64,000 bases of DNA from Pseudoscleropodium purum (lineage: Eukaryota > Streptophyta > Bryopsida > Hypnales > Brachytheciaceae), in NCBI GenBank assembly GCA_963969395.1, contig OZ017797.1:35030001-35094000 (forward strand), in the 5' to 3' direction. Of this stretch, positions 36,773 to 48,784 are shown piece by piece. The first letter of the stretch is position 1. Each line of letters starts with the position of its first letter. The translations under genes and the position numbers were made by a program. The notes under the pieces are model-generated. The model worked only from the letters and a program-made list of their open reading frames with translations. It made no database searches and was not told the origin of the DNA.

Positions 36773-38622
36773 GACAATTTGTCAAGTTATTCAACAATTT
36801 GTCATGCATGATCTAGACTTTTAAGTGCAACAATTTGCATATACATTTATATATAGTATATAGGTTCTTTAATTACCATGAAGTTTTTACCAGAACAATT
36901 TGTCCAGTCACTACTTAGCTAGCCAAATTACTAATTGTATATGAGTGTCAAAACAATCCCAGTCCTCTACAACAAATTGTCTCTATACTAATGCAGGGGG
37001 AATGAGTGTATAATGCAATTTCAGCTTCCAGCTTCTCTACACATTTTCACAACTTGTCAAAACCAAACAATTAATCTCAGACTGATTCTATGAGCTTACT
37101 GGTCCATAGTTATCCTTCATTCCACAGTCAAGGCAAATTGTTTTCAATGTCAGTTTCCGATCAAACAAATTGTCACTACCCTACTCAACTTCTTGTGACT
37201 TTTGACAATTAATTTATTAACAGATTATAAATTCCGATTTATATTATTTTATTAATTTACAATGTCAACACAAGTAGTGAACAAATTGTCTCATCACAAC
37301 ACAAGAAAACTCTTTCATATCAACTTGTATAATTTTTCTACATATTTCAAAAAGACAGTTCATGTTCAATTCCATAGTTCATTTATTCATAATAATTTTA
37401 GTTTTCATTCATATTCCAATAACAATTTAATTTTATCGACAATTCGTCAAAGATAAAATTATTTTGCATCAAAACAAACATTCAACAATTTGTTTCACAT
37501 TGACATGTTACATTATCAAAACAGTTTTGAATAAATTATTCAATTGCATTGTATCATACAAATTGCCGTTTAGGGATTTTTAAATTAATAATTAATAATC
37601 AGAAATATAATAATTATTAATTAAAGCGATTCTTAATTTCCTCACTTCAGTTTTTATAATGATAAATTAATTACTATTATTCTACTGATTTCAATTAACC
37701 AACAAATTGATCACTGCATATCCAATCAATTTACAAACAATTCGTCGGAATCTACATTACCAAACAGGAGACTCGATGAACAAGTTGTTTCGTACTCAAT
37801 CTGGACTGCCGCTCCATTCACTTGTCCTCGCTGTTGCCTCCGAACAAATTGTCTTGCGATTCTTTCTCTGTCCGCATCGTTGTAAATCCACTCACATATT
37901 CACTCAGACAAATTGTTCTCTAAATTCTCATTGAATTATTGATATGACAACTTAGATCCACTCACTGAGAATTCACTCAACAACTTGACAATTTATTTTA
38001 AGATTACACATACAAGAAATACAATTTTCCCCCATCACTACTATTGAGCCTCAAACAATTTGCTTAAAACAACTCAGTCATTCCAATCACTGAAAAATTC
38101 ACAATTACAGTTACACCATTCATACACAAATTCACAATCAATAAATCCAATCACTGGATACAAATTTCACACAACAATATAAAGCCCAATTCAAACTCTC
38201 ACAAAGTAGTCCACTTGGACTTTCCTTTCAACAACAAATTGTCTTTCTCAAAATTCACAATCTCCACAACAGTATTCCAATCACTGGACATACAAGAGAC
38301 TCAAGTGAATGAGTACAAAGACAAATGTATACAAAATTATATTAACAAAGCACATCCTGTGCTGAAACAAACAAATTGTTTACAAAATTACGCTACTGAA
38401 GACCGAGAGAGTGGGGGAGAAGAAAGACAAATTGTTCAAGACTATACTATCTCAAACGGTACCAAACCACAAATTGAAACCGCTTCCAAGACAACTTGTC
38501 CTACTTCATATCTTGCCTATTACATCCTTTAAAGTCTAAAGTCAATTTGTCTATCTTTTTCTACAAAATGTGAAACTGTACTTACAAATTGTCTCTATTT
38601 ACACTATAAAAGACAAATTGAC
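36773..38622. repeat. Cluster of ACAAATTGT/ACAATTTGT motifs (degenerate ~65-bp array?)
   Basis: Thirteen exact copies of ACAAATTGT or its reverse complement start at 36774, 36794, 36895, 36972, 37165, 37281, 37485, 37844, 37908, 38234, 38371, 38427 and 38584. About a dozen one-mismatch forms lie between them (ACAACTTGT, ACAATTCGT, ACAAGTTGT, ACAAATTGA). Many extend to GACAAATTGTC. A second motif, TCCAATCACTG, occurs at 38082, 38146 and 38276 with variants at 37957 and 37887. Spacings near 64-75 bp or multiples suggest an old tandem array in which only the core stayed recognisable. No coding potential is evident. Confidence 0.75.
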
Positions 38623-38801
38623 TGAAAAACCAAAAAATTGCAAGACTACAATGTTCAAATACCTTGATTAAAGGTGAAGAAGTTGTCAAAGGACCCTTTC
38701 TTTATTAATTTGGGAAACTATTTAAATTGTAATTGCAATTTCAAAATTATTTTTCTCAAAAGAAAATTTATCTTTTAGAAAAAGATAATTTTAAAAAAAT
38801 T

Positions 38802-39262
38802 CAATAGATGGCTCTTTGAATTCAAAGAACAATTTCTTGCTACTAAAGGCACCCTCTCTATATTAATTTGGAGAAAATGTGAACTACTATTTTTTTTAAA
38901 TATCAAGAAAATCTAAAAAGATCGTTTACTTAAGAAAACATTTTGATTAATTATGGCTCCTCAGATTTTGACGAGCCTTTCTTTGGTGCCAATTGCTAAG
39001 AGAAGGCTCCTTGATTTTGAGGAGTCCTTTTTTGATGCCAAAAAAAGTCATTTGGAGGTTATTTAAAGGTCTTAAGTTCTTTGTGAAGGTCCTTTGCACC
39101 AATGGAAGGCATTTTATAGCTCAAAGAAGGCTCTTCGGAATCTAACACATGGTTGTCATACTGGACAAGTTACTATTCATTTCATGTCCTATAGGACGAG
39201 TTATTATTCATCAAATGTACCTAAGAGAAATTGCTCTTTGGATCCAAAGAGCCATTTGTTGA
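38802..39262. mobile_element. MITE with palindromic ends (ATGGCTCTTTGRATYCAAAG)
   Basis: The left end (ATGGCTCTTTGAATTCAAAG at 38808) and the right end (CTCTTTGGATCCAAAGAGCC to 39253) are each palindromic and are inverted copies of one another, continuing into CAATTTCT. The element is about 460 bp. The interior has repeats such as CTCCTCAGATTTTGACGAG and CTCCTTGATTTTGAGGAG. No transposase. Confidence 0.6.
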
Positions 39263-41253
39263 TTGAAAATATATATATTTAAAAAATAATAATTTCCATT
39301 TTTTGAAATTTTTTCTTAATCAAAAAAATTCTTTTGAAAAAAATTTACAATTTCTTTTATCCAAGAATATTGTGTTTTAAGAAGTGCCAAATGTTTTTTA
39401 CAATATGGTGGCTTTAAATTTGAAAGAAATTATTCAAAAACTTTTAGAAAAATGCAAGAGCATATAAATATATAAGGTACTAATGTATTAATAATAAAAC
39501 TAGTTTGAACAAGTAGATTGTAAGATATTTGCTTGTATAGTTAGATACTGGACATAAGTATTTGATGGTGGTCTGTACATTATTTCCCTACAAAAGTACA
39601 TAAGTAATTCAAATTTTAACCCTTAAATGACAAGCTAAGCCCTCTAGGCTTTGTTTTGAGAGAATTATTGACATAAGTTTTTTTTTCAAATATTCCAACT
39701 TATTGGATCCACTTCAATAGTGAATATGGCTTATTAAGCACTACATTTAGTGTACAAAGTCAAAGTACTATTCACTTTTGCAAGCAACAAGACCCAAGCC
39801 TTGCTTCAAGACGATTTTTTATTTTCCTTTGGTCTTCCATCTAGGCAAGTGAATGTTGTTTTAGGGTTAATTCTAATGGTTTGGAACATCCATATCAACC
39901 CTCTTTTGACACAATTTTGCATAAGGTGGGCACCCAAAATGTACCACTAACCCTAAACCACCATCTTCACTTTGTGTACATCTCCAAAATCAATTATTTA
40001 CCTGTGTGGAAGAAATTATTTTAGAACCAAACTTTGTTCCTTCATAACTTCTACATAAGGTATCCAAATGTCATTATCTTTTATGTGTTGGAACCTCCTT
40101 TCAATTGCAAACAAGAAAATATGAAACTCAAATACTTGGACCTTGGCAACCTGATCTTTCCAAATCTGCAATTCTAGAATTTCTTAGCTGGAGAGAAGAG
40201 TGCTTGTACTTTTATAGGGCAGTTTGGCTTTGAGAATAGTAGACTGAAGGCTTCTAGTAGAATTAAGCCAGGTCGAGAATGTGAAGCACTTCAATTATTT
40301 TCATCTTTTCGATCATCATCGGAGTGATGAAGCTAATTGCAGTGAAGAGCAGAAATAGTTATACACGGTAGTGCACGCTTAATTATGAATCAGCTATCAA
40401 TCTTGCACAAATTATAGTAAGAGCATAAGAGCATATTTCGGTCAATAAATGTATAGCACAAATGTTGTCATCGACTTGAGTCAAAAAGTTTTACATTCTG
40501 ACTCATCAAAGAAGACACAACTCCAATAGACCATCCAAATTGCATTCCAACACTTCTTTGATCATAGAAAGTGGCATGGGTGCTCTATGCTGCTTCTATA
40601 AAAATAGCTTGAAACAGCTTTTTGGTCTTGACGCTTGAAGAATTGAAGCCGTGCCTTCGAAGACTCCTTCAAATTGTGTCGTCACTCAATCGCATGCCCC
40701 AGGACCTTAACCGTGTACCTACTGGGGATCATTAAACCTCGGACTAACAACTTCACGGTTGCCAAACTCATCAAAAATTCCAAACCTACCAAGTGAAGTG
40801 AAATTCTATCTCTCAAATCTCCCTCATCAAATTTCGCACTCAGTCACTGCAGGTGCTAAGGAGAATGCCCCAAACTGCAGAAATTCTGCCATATGAAAAA
40901 TTACCTGGCTTTGCATCTAAAGAACTGCTCTATACAAATCCTCAGACCTCTTGGGAACCGTGGAAAATCACTAGTAGACTCTCCAAATTAACATCTTTGA
41001 AACTTTGCTAAACAATGAAACCCTGAAAAATGTACTTGCATTAATTGAGAAGCTTGTGGACAGGTGCGCACAACTTCTGTGCATGATATTTACGTCGATT
41101 CTATTTCATCAATCGGAGCACGCCGAATCCGTCACCCGGGACTTTACGCTGGCAGACGACGCAATTTCGAGCAAAATACAATTTCAAGCATACTGCAATT
41201 CGAGGAAAAGACTGCTCATAGGATTCAAATGAAGTTGACAGAGTCAAATGCTG
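39263..41253. other. Intergenic, nothing recognised
   Basis: It contains one isolated TTTAACCCTTAAATG near 39616, similar to the ends of the 950-bp element. Sequence becomes less AT-rich after 40600 towards the 3' end of the HMA protein gene. No supportable gene. Confidence 0.35.
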
Positions 41254-41259
41254 TTTATT
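41254..41259 (-). promoter_or_regulatory. Candidate poly(A) signal of HMA protein gene
   Basis: AATAAA on the minus strand, about 305 nt beyond the stop codon of the HMA protein gene, is a plausible polyadenylation signal. Confidence 0.4.
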
Positions 41260-41563
41260 TATCTCAGTCAGCTGATGGTCACATCTTATACGATGTGAAG
41301 AACAAAGAATTCGAAGCCTGTCACATCTGCCTCTCTTCATCTCCTCTATACACTCAATCTCCATGCGTCTTAGACGCCGCAAGTCCTGCTAGCAACCTAT
41401 CCAATGAATGGAGCTCGATCCTCCAGTCCCGCAGAATGACATATATAACCTCTGCTCCAGGTCTCTACAAATATCTATCACTATATCCGCGATCCTGTAA
41501 ACTCGATATCAACATCCTACTCTCAAGACCAAAATTGATAATAATATGTGACAATATCGTTCT

Positions 41564-42838
41564 TCAGTAGAAGGGATACTCCTCCATGGGGTACTCAGTG
41601 TCATACTCTTGTGCAAATGGTGGAACAGTTTCATATCGGAAAGGCTGGCTTCGTGGCAAAGAGCTTGAAAAATCGCCGTGTCTGTATCCCCCCGGCATGT
41701 ATGAGCTTGAAGGACGGAGATCAGAGTACGAAATCTCATCATCATAAAAACCGTAGAACTTGTTTCTGTGAGGACGACTACCGGAGTACGAAGCCTCATC
41801 ATCGAAAGACCCTGGATAGTACATGTTTCTGTTTGCGCTTGCAGGACGAAGACGGGAGTAAGGAACCTCGTCATCGTAGAACATGTTTCTGTTTGCACTT
41901 GCAGGACGAAGACGAGGGTAAGAAACCTCGTCATCGTGGAAAATGTTTCTGTTTGCACTTGCAGGACGGAGACGAGAGTAAGAAATCTCGTCATCGTAGA
42001 ACATATTTCTGTTTGCGCTTCCATGACGAAGGCCGGAGTACGAAATCTCATCATCGTACGAGCCGTACTTGTTCTTGAATCGGGAGCTGGAGCTGCGAGA
42101 CGGCTCTCTGTTGTAAGAGACTTGGCTTGGGAACGTACGGTACACGGTTTCATGTTTTCGGGAGTGAAGCTTCTTATGGGAGCTTCGGTCGTCACGGTAG
42201 CTGGATTTTTGAGCTGCAACCCTTCCGTTCCAGAACTGCGATTTCTTCTTGATGCGCTTCATCTTCTTTAGCGCTTGGAATGGATCGAAAAAACCTGTGA
42301 CGATCACTCTCTCGCTGAGCTGATCGGCGAAAATCTCGCACACGCCGTCCATCTCCGAGAGCTCCTCGCGAACTTTCTCCTCGCACTTCCCACAGCACAT
42401 GGGGACCTTGAATTCGTAGGTCTGCACAGAAAATAGTTTCGGTTAAGCTAGCTCTTCACATTGTTTGATTCATAATTGAGTGGGGTGTGCATGAACAAAA
42501 GTTTAAGACACCACCAAAGGTGTCCTGGAACAATGAGGTTAATGCGCTTGACAGAGCGAGGCGTACCGGGAGAGTTCGCCCGGAGCTAGGATAATCAAAA
42601 TCTGCCGCGTAGCCATGGGGACGCTGGTGCTCGTCGTTTTTCAGCCAATGTGGCTCGTTTCCTCTGTAAAAGAACTGCAGACAGAAAAGAGAATTAGGGC
42701 TCAAGTCCATAGCCATCGCTCGCTAAATCCACCGCAGCAAATTAACCGAAGGCTACCAATGCGCATACACCATAGCCTCATCAAGGAATTACTGAATACT
42801 CGAAAAGAGAACCATACCTCATTCATCTGCATTGCCAT
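41564..42838 (-). CDS. HMA-domain metal-binding plant protein (HIPP-like, no CaaX)
   Basis: Three exons on the minus strand, all phase 0: 42818-42838 (MAMQMNE), 42567-42674 and 41564-42421, giving 328 residues. Introns are 143 and 145 nt with GTATGG/TGCAG and GTACGC/TGCAG borders. The start ATG has A at -3 and G at +4. Residues 8-43 form a leader with RGNEPHWLKNDEHQR and a DYPSSGRTLP segment. An HMA fold follows: TYEFKVPMCCGKCEEKV carries the MxCxxC metal site (M51-C52-C53-G54-K55-C56), then VIVTGFFDPFQALKKMK and SQFW close the domain. The rest is basic, then Ser/Arg/Tyr/Asp-rich with perfect-period 20-residue repeats (consensus around DDEVSYSRLRPASANRNMF). HMA domains bind Cu(I), Zn or Cd and act in metal handling. 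Unlike true isoprenylated HIPPs it ends EEYPFY, without a CaaX box, so membrane anchoring is not predicted. Function of the repeat tail is unknown. Confidence 0.9.
41821..42060 (-). repeat. 60-bp coding tandem repeat in HMA protein exon 3
   Basis: Four consecutive 60-bp units without indels encode 20-residue units of FYDDEVxYSRLRPASANRNM type. Degenerate related units continue to about 41700. Copies differ mostly by single substitutions, implying recent or homogenised duplication in frame. Confidence 0.9.
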
Positions 42839-44199
42839 TCTCAAGTGACGGTTCGGACAGCAGCGATATGTCAAGAAATGGTCCGGCACACTAGTAATCG
42901 ACGTAACCTGTGATCAATATGAGTCAAGTGAAATCTCGATCGGTTCTCTCTTCCAAGGCGAAGATAAAACCACGAGAGCCCAATGTGGACTGGCCCGTTC
43001 AGTCAGCTGCTGCTGCTTGAATGAACAAGTAAATCCCCAATGCCGCTTATGTAGGCCAGGCGAAAGTGTGTTCCAGCCCAACCCAGATGGGTGCAGCTCA
43101 TCATTGAGGAAAAGAATCGCACATGGGGCGGTACTGCAAAGGACGATGCATCATGCATCATTTTCCAACGGCAGCAGAGAAAGGAGAATTGAAAGGCACA
43201 GCTTGCAACTTGCAAGGGCGGTGCAACAGTTAGTGGCAGGGTGGTGGCCCAGCTGAGTTAGCAAGTCCCCAGGCCAGTCTTCGAAAATAGTGACAGCCAT
43301 GTTGCGGTAAAGCGGTTACAACGATCGTTGCCAACTTGATAAAGTGCTGTTAATCCATCCAATTGACTCAGCTCAATATAGCCAGAAATCCCGGTCCTCA
43401 GTTAATGCACGTCGAATCTGGAGCCAACGAGGCTCCGGAGTTACGTACGGTCCTGACGACTCGCTCTCTGTGCTGGACTGAATGCTGTCCACCCACGTTA
43501 TTCCATTCTTCCGGGTCTTCGACGAAGCATCGATCTGCATGTCCGGACTCTGCGCGCAAACGCTAACGTACTGTCAGAACCGGACTGACAGCGGCGTGGA
43601 CAGCGGGAACCTCCAGAGTGAATGATGAGCACTGGCGCAGGTCTGTCTCGAATTCTCGATCGGAGCATGTCCATGTCATGCATTGGAGAATTCAATTTCG
43701 GGAGACTGGAAAGGAAGAAAGTGGATGGACCACCGCCTCGTCAGATCGTGAACGGGCGATCAGTGGGCAAGCTTCCTGCAACATGCAGAAAGATCGAATT
43801 CGACCATGCAATTTGGGTTGGCGTGTTTCGCGGAAGTCTGGATATGCCAGTGAATTGGCACTGAGCATGAATTTTGTTCTCGGGAAGGTAGAACCATATG
43901 ACTCGGCAGCTGAATCCAAATACCCGATGACTTGATGAGGATCTGCATTCTCTCCCGAAGAATTACGTAGAGTTGCGATTTGTGATTTGGCAGATGCCGA
44001 AGATTTGTTATTTTTCCATACCAAATTTTAATAAAAAAATCCTAAACATTTCAGTTTCTGCTTTCAGAAATATTTCTTTTTGCCAACCCTATCCATCAAG
44101 TACAACAGGCATCCATTATTGCACCACCACCAAACCCTTATGTAATTTTATCCACAATAAAATCCCCACTAGATTTGGGGGATCACATTGGAATTTATC
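42839..44199. other. GC-richer upstream region of HMA protein gene
   Basis: Promoter and 5' UTR of the HMA gene must lie at the low-coordinate end. Within it an 80-codon ATG frame at 43622-43864 (+) reads plausibly (MSCIGEFNFGRLERKKVDGP) with GC-rich codon use, but shows no known domain and is not called as a gene. Overlapping frames on both strands here make chance a real explanation. Confidence 0.35.
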
Positions 44200-44560
44200 T
44201 CAAAAAAAAATAGAGTAGATTTTGAGAAGCTGTATTTTGATTATGGTTATGCACGTTATGTACTCCAACCTCACATTTTTCATGGCCTTCATTTAAGAAT
44301 CTACATGTAAAAAGACAATTGAAAGACATCAAATCTCTTTCATAGTTTTAACACCCTTTTGATCAAACATAATCTTTTCATTTGTAAGTAATATTATTGT
44401 GTTTTCTCCTTCTATGTGATCCATAACACATATAGTTTGAATTCATAAGGTCACAATTTCTTAAAAATTGATAAAACTTATCAAAAATTAGTTGGTTTTT
44501 TGTTTAATTTGAACAAAATTCAAGAAAGCTCAAAATCAAAGGTCTTGGGCATATATATAT
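44200..44560 (+). repeat. Dispersed ~600-bp repeat, partial copy C
   Basis: It aligns in direct orientation with 14050-14400: TTGAAAGACATCAAATC.CTTTCA, TATTATTGTGTTTTCTCCTT, GTTTGAATTCATAAGGT and CAAGAAAGCTCAAAATCAAAGG. Confidence 0.55.
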
Positions 44561-44965
44561 AGGCTAGGGTGATTGTTCTAGTGTAATGGTAGCAAATATT
44601 CTCAAATGATCTTTTTTTTGCACTTGGGAATATTGTGAATCTGTCAAATTTGGTTTTCCATTGATATCTAGGACCAACAAAACAATTATGAGTAATAATT
44701 CCCCTTCCATTCATGTAAATGGATCATCAATCCAAAAACAAATGAAATGACTGAAAAGATCAATCAACCTTTTTCATTCTTATTTTATATCTCCATGAAC
44801 ATTGCCAAATTAAAGGAGATGAAGGCAGAAAGTTCTTCAAGGCAAAATAAAGATCCACACATGATCTTTTGCATATACTAACTACCTACAAAATGACAAT
44901 CTCACACTCAATAACTAAGTGCCTACCGTTGCTCATTGAAAATGACCCCCAAATTCCACTTTTTA

Positions 44966-45136
44966 GTACTCCAAATTTGCACTTCAAAAAAGGCTCCAAA
45001 ACTCAAAGTTTTTTGGATGAAAGAAGTGCATTGAACTCTACTTACACCACAAAACAAGTTTTAAAAATACATGATTTCCAACCTTAATCTAAAACATTTT
45101 GTCCAACAAGAAGATCATTTTGAAATGGAGGGAGTA
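44966..45136. mobile_element. Candidate Stowaway-type MITE
   Basis: A 171-bp segment begins TACTCCAAATTTGCACTTC and ends GAAATGGAGGGAGTA. The right end has the typical Stowaway CTCCCTCC terminus next to TA; the left end is diverged. Small size fits the class. Confidence 0.4.
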
Positions 45137-48100
45137 CTTAACTTTGCCCAAAATTTAAAGACTGGTCCTCAATGTTTGAAAAAGCGGCATTCAACTCTAA
45201 GTGTGACTGATCACCGGAATGGATGCCGCGCAAGACTTCGACGTCGACGAGGCTTTGCCCGAACCCACTGCACGACTCTACTCACATCATGCCTCGCTTC
45301 GCTGAGGCTTGAATGTGCGGTACGGTCTGCAGTGCTTTGCGGGTGAGTTGGATTTTTTTAAAGCTTTATCTTTAGATACAAATGAAAGTGCGTTGGATTC
45401 AGCGTGACTTTGTCGTGGGTTTCGGATTTTGTTTCCCCCTGGGTCTGACGACGACATGCTTGCTTGTCTTGTTACGTAAACTTCGTTATCCGAGCAGCCG
45501 CCCACAGGAATCGGGCAGGAATCACAGGCTGGAAGTGAAGACGCATGACTTGAGGATGCTCGTCGTATTGCTTGTCAGAAAGCAAGGAAGGGAAAAAGGT
45601 CGCGGCTTCCGTATTGTCTGCACTGTTGATTGCGACTCCTGGGAGAATGGGACTGTACCAATTGCATTAACACTGGCTCTCTGGCTGACTGGCTGACTGG
45701 CTCCTGCGCGCGCTGCTGACCACCCGGGTGCTTGTCCGCTACTCCTCGCTGCAACGAAAACCATTTTTCATCTGAGAAAAAAACAAAAAGGACACCACTT
45801 TCAGTAGCTTCAACTTTGACCGAGATGGACCAAAGATAGCAAAACTCATTTGGCATCGATTATGTCTAGTACACAGTGTCACAACCCTTGTCATGACTCT
45901 TGTCGCAAAATCCGTTACATTTTCATTCTCAAGAAATATCATTCAATTGCTTAGCTTCATCTGATGTTCACGATGAAAATGTTCACGATGAAAATCTAGA
46001 GCATGACAAGCATTCTCAACGTGATTCCTCATACACACATTTTCCTTGTCTCTTGCAAACAAAAATGTACAATAGGAGTGTTATTGCATACTTTTGCAAC
46101 AATTATACATCTAACTTGTCCAATTTGCAAAATTAGCATCACATGGAACATTAGCAATACCTCAAAATTTGATTTCTTCAAAAAGTAGTACAATTCATGA
46201 ACATACCAACCTATACTACTCCCCCTTGTAAGCCACAATTGGTTTTTGAAAAATTTGGGCATCTATAAGATGTTGTCTACTTTTTTTAAAGAAAATTTTC
46301 ATTTTTTTCAATTAATTGAGCTAGTTTAGTACTATATTTTGAGACCAACAGCCAAATTTCACCTAAGTATTGCATAGTTTTGTCATAGATATCACCAAGT
46401 ATTACCCAAGTATGGCATGATCATTGACAAAAAAATTGGCTACTTTTTCTAAATGATATAAAAAATTAATTGATGTATGAATGAATTTAATTTAATTTCC
46501 TCATCTTTATAATCCCAATAGTAGATAAACAAATAAATTTCAAGAAATTCAATTTTTATGAATATTCAATGGTTAGAATTTTTATTTATTTTTATTTTAA
46601 TCTATTTTAACTCAAAGCAAGGAGAGCACAACATCATTTTGCTTTCAAAATTTCCATACTTCTTCCTAACTTAATTTTGTACTAAAATCTAAAGTATTTA
46701 GATCCTTCTTCCAAAGGAAAATTGAGTTATAGGGCTCGAAAGCTCAACATAGACACATTGTCAAAAAACCTAAGTAGTCTTGAAAAAACACTTTGATTCA
46801 CTTTGCAAGCTTTGTTCCCATATGTACATTACCCTCAAACCCCCAATTTTTTTATAAGTGACCTTGGTATTATGAAGAATAAGATTTTGTGGTTGCAAAC
46901 TCTAAAAACTTGATAAAACAATGATTGATTGTCCCTTTTGTTTAAAAGTTTAAGAATTACTATTTTTTGATAAATTTGGGAGCATTGGACAGTGTTTTAT
47001 TATCAAAGATATGACTTGTACAAGACATGGCAAAAGTCATTGGCAACCTAAAGATGAAAGAAAGAAGTGATGATAATTGAGTTGTGGAAGGAGGCATGAA
47101 AGGTTATTTTGAACCTCTATTGCAAAGGCCACAAAAATAACCAATTTCTACATGGAAGGATAAAAGGATTCATATTATTTCAACACTAAGGCTTCAATGT
47201 TCTTCATGCTACCATCAATGACCTCCAATTATATGAAAATATATAATCTTAAATTTCAAAATTTAAAGAAATTATTATTGTTATTTTAAAATTTTAAAAA
47301 TATTAATGAATTTTTCAAGTTTTCATTTATTTATTTATATATGATAATATATTATTTGTAAATTTGTATATTCATAAAATTACTATTCATTGAAAAAAAA
47401 CATCCCAACTTAGAGGTTCCCAGCCCTCCATTGAAAAATCTTAAAACTTAAAAAAAATGACACTCTCCTTGTTGGTGACCCTTGATGAAAATAAAATGAT
47501 ACAAGCAATTGATCTAGAATATAGATAATTATGGTATGGATACAAAAGATGGATATGAATAAAGAAGGTGGGTACAACAATACCCCATATCGATTGCATG
47601 TTCCAAAGTGAATCTAAAATTACAAATTGGGGTTTTTAAGTTGGTATTTGGATTTGGGTTTGGGTTGATATTGGGAGGTGGGACTTAAAGAAAGATTTAA
47701 TTGGGTGAGGTAGAGGCACTTGTAACCTTTGCTTCACTATGTGTTCTAAATTCAAGAAAAATAGAATATTCACTCTATTATCACTCTATTGCTTTCTTTT
47801 CTTACAATTAGGATGAACTTATAATTATATATGTTTGAAATGTTAAAGATTTGAATTTTTAAGCATTAAAATCTTTGAATCAATTTTTTTCAAAATTCCT
47901 AAATTTACAATTTATAAATGAATAAATTTGGAATATTGAAAGTTGTACATTTTGATTTTTAATATTTTTAATATTTAATATTCAATTTGAAATTAATTTA
48001 TTTATTGATTAGATTTTAATATACATTATTATTTTTTAAATAACCATATTTTATTTGAAATGAAATAGTCTCTAGTACTAAATTTTTTTTTGGTTTATCA

Positions 48101-48784
48101 AAGTATCAATTGGCAATGCAAATAGTGTTTAGAAAAATGGATTTGCTAAATAGAAAAGTATGTATGAAGCTTTTAGTAGCACTAGTTTGTCATGCCTTCT
48201 ATGATTCCTTTGCCTTGGTATGAACAACCTTTGACTTCATCTTATTTTGTTTAAACATAGTGCATTTGAATCAATATTTAGGTTGCTATGATCAAATTCA
48301 AAAATAAAGAAGATCAATTGCTAACTGCCAAATTCAACTAACACATCACTTGTTATATGGAGATTGCTTCCTATATTTACTAATAAAATTGTAATGAATC
48401 TAATATGGCATTGGTTCATAGGATTGAAAATTCTTATCTAATGATACAAGTGAATATCTTGATACAGTGAAGAATTTTGTTACTTAGAATAAGATTAGTT
48501 TGTTCTTAAGAGTTTTCTGGATTAGACATTGTTGGGTATAAAAAGATGGCAACTATTTGTGGAATTAAGCTTCTTCATTTAGTGAATGGATATTGATCTT
48601 GAACATTCTCATTTTCATTCTAATCTATAATAAAAGAGTATGAAAAGCATAGAAGACAATATCTTTCTTAGTTACGATAATCCATCAAATTCACTAATTA
48701 ACGACAAGAACAAGCTTTGGTAGACTAATCATTCTTACAATTTAAATTGATTTGAGCCGAAAGGTGGCACATGTTTTATACCTA
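45137..48784. other. Intergenic; GC-richer island 45200-45780, then AT-rich desert
   Basis: The island holds a short ATG frame near 45220 (MDAAQDFDVDEALPEPTARL) that stops after 28 codons; a GCGG|GTGAGT donor-like site lies about 40 bp past the stop. It could be the remnant of a first exon; nothing further supports it. Two 15-bp ATGTTCACGATGAAA units stand in tandem near 45965. From 46200 on the DNA is AT-rich with no gene recognised. Confidence 0.35.

Noticed and set aside
36773..38622. CRISPR-like array of short repeats
   Set aside because: Repeats are only ~10 bp, occur in both orientations, spacing is irregular, no cas genes are present and the genome is a plant's.
41509..42271. Long overlapping open frames on both strands (up to 236 codons) across the HMA protein gene
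   Set aside because: They are shadows of the 60-bp coding tandem repeat. Only the 41564-42421 frame joins upstream exons in phase and carries the HMA domain.
42389..42427. Start of the HMA protein at 42427
   Set aside because: The codon there is GTG inside the intron 3' end (TTCTGTGCAG). The real frame is spliced from exon 2 at 42567.
45382..45856. Frames of 93-104 codons in the 45-kb GC-rich island
   Set aside because: Open on both strands because of composition. Peptides show no domain or consistent splice sites.
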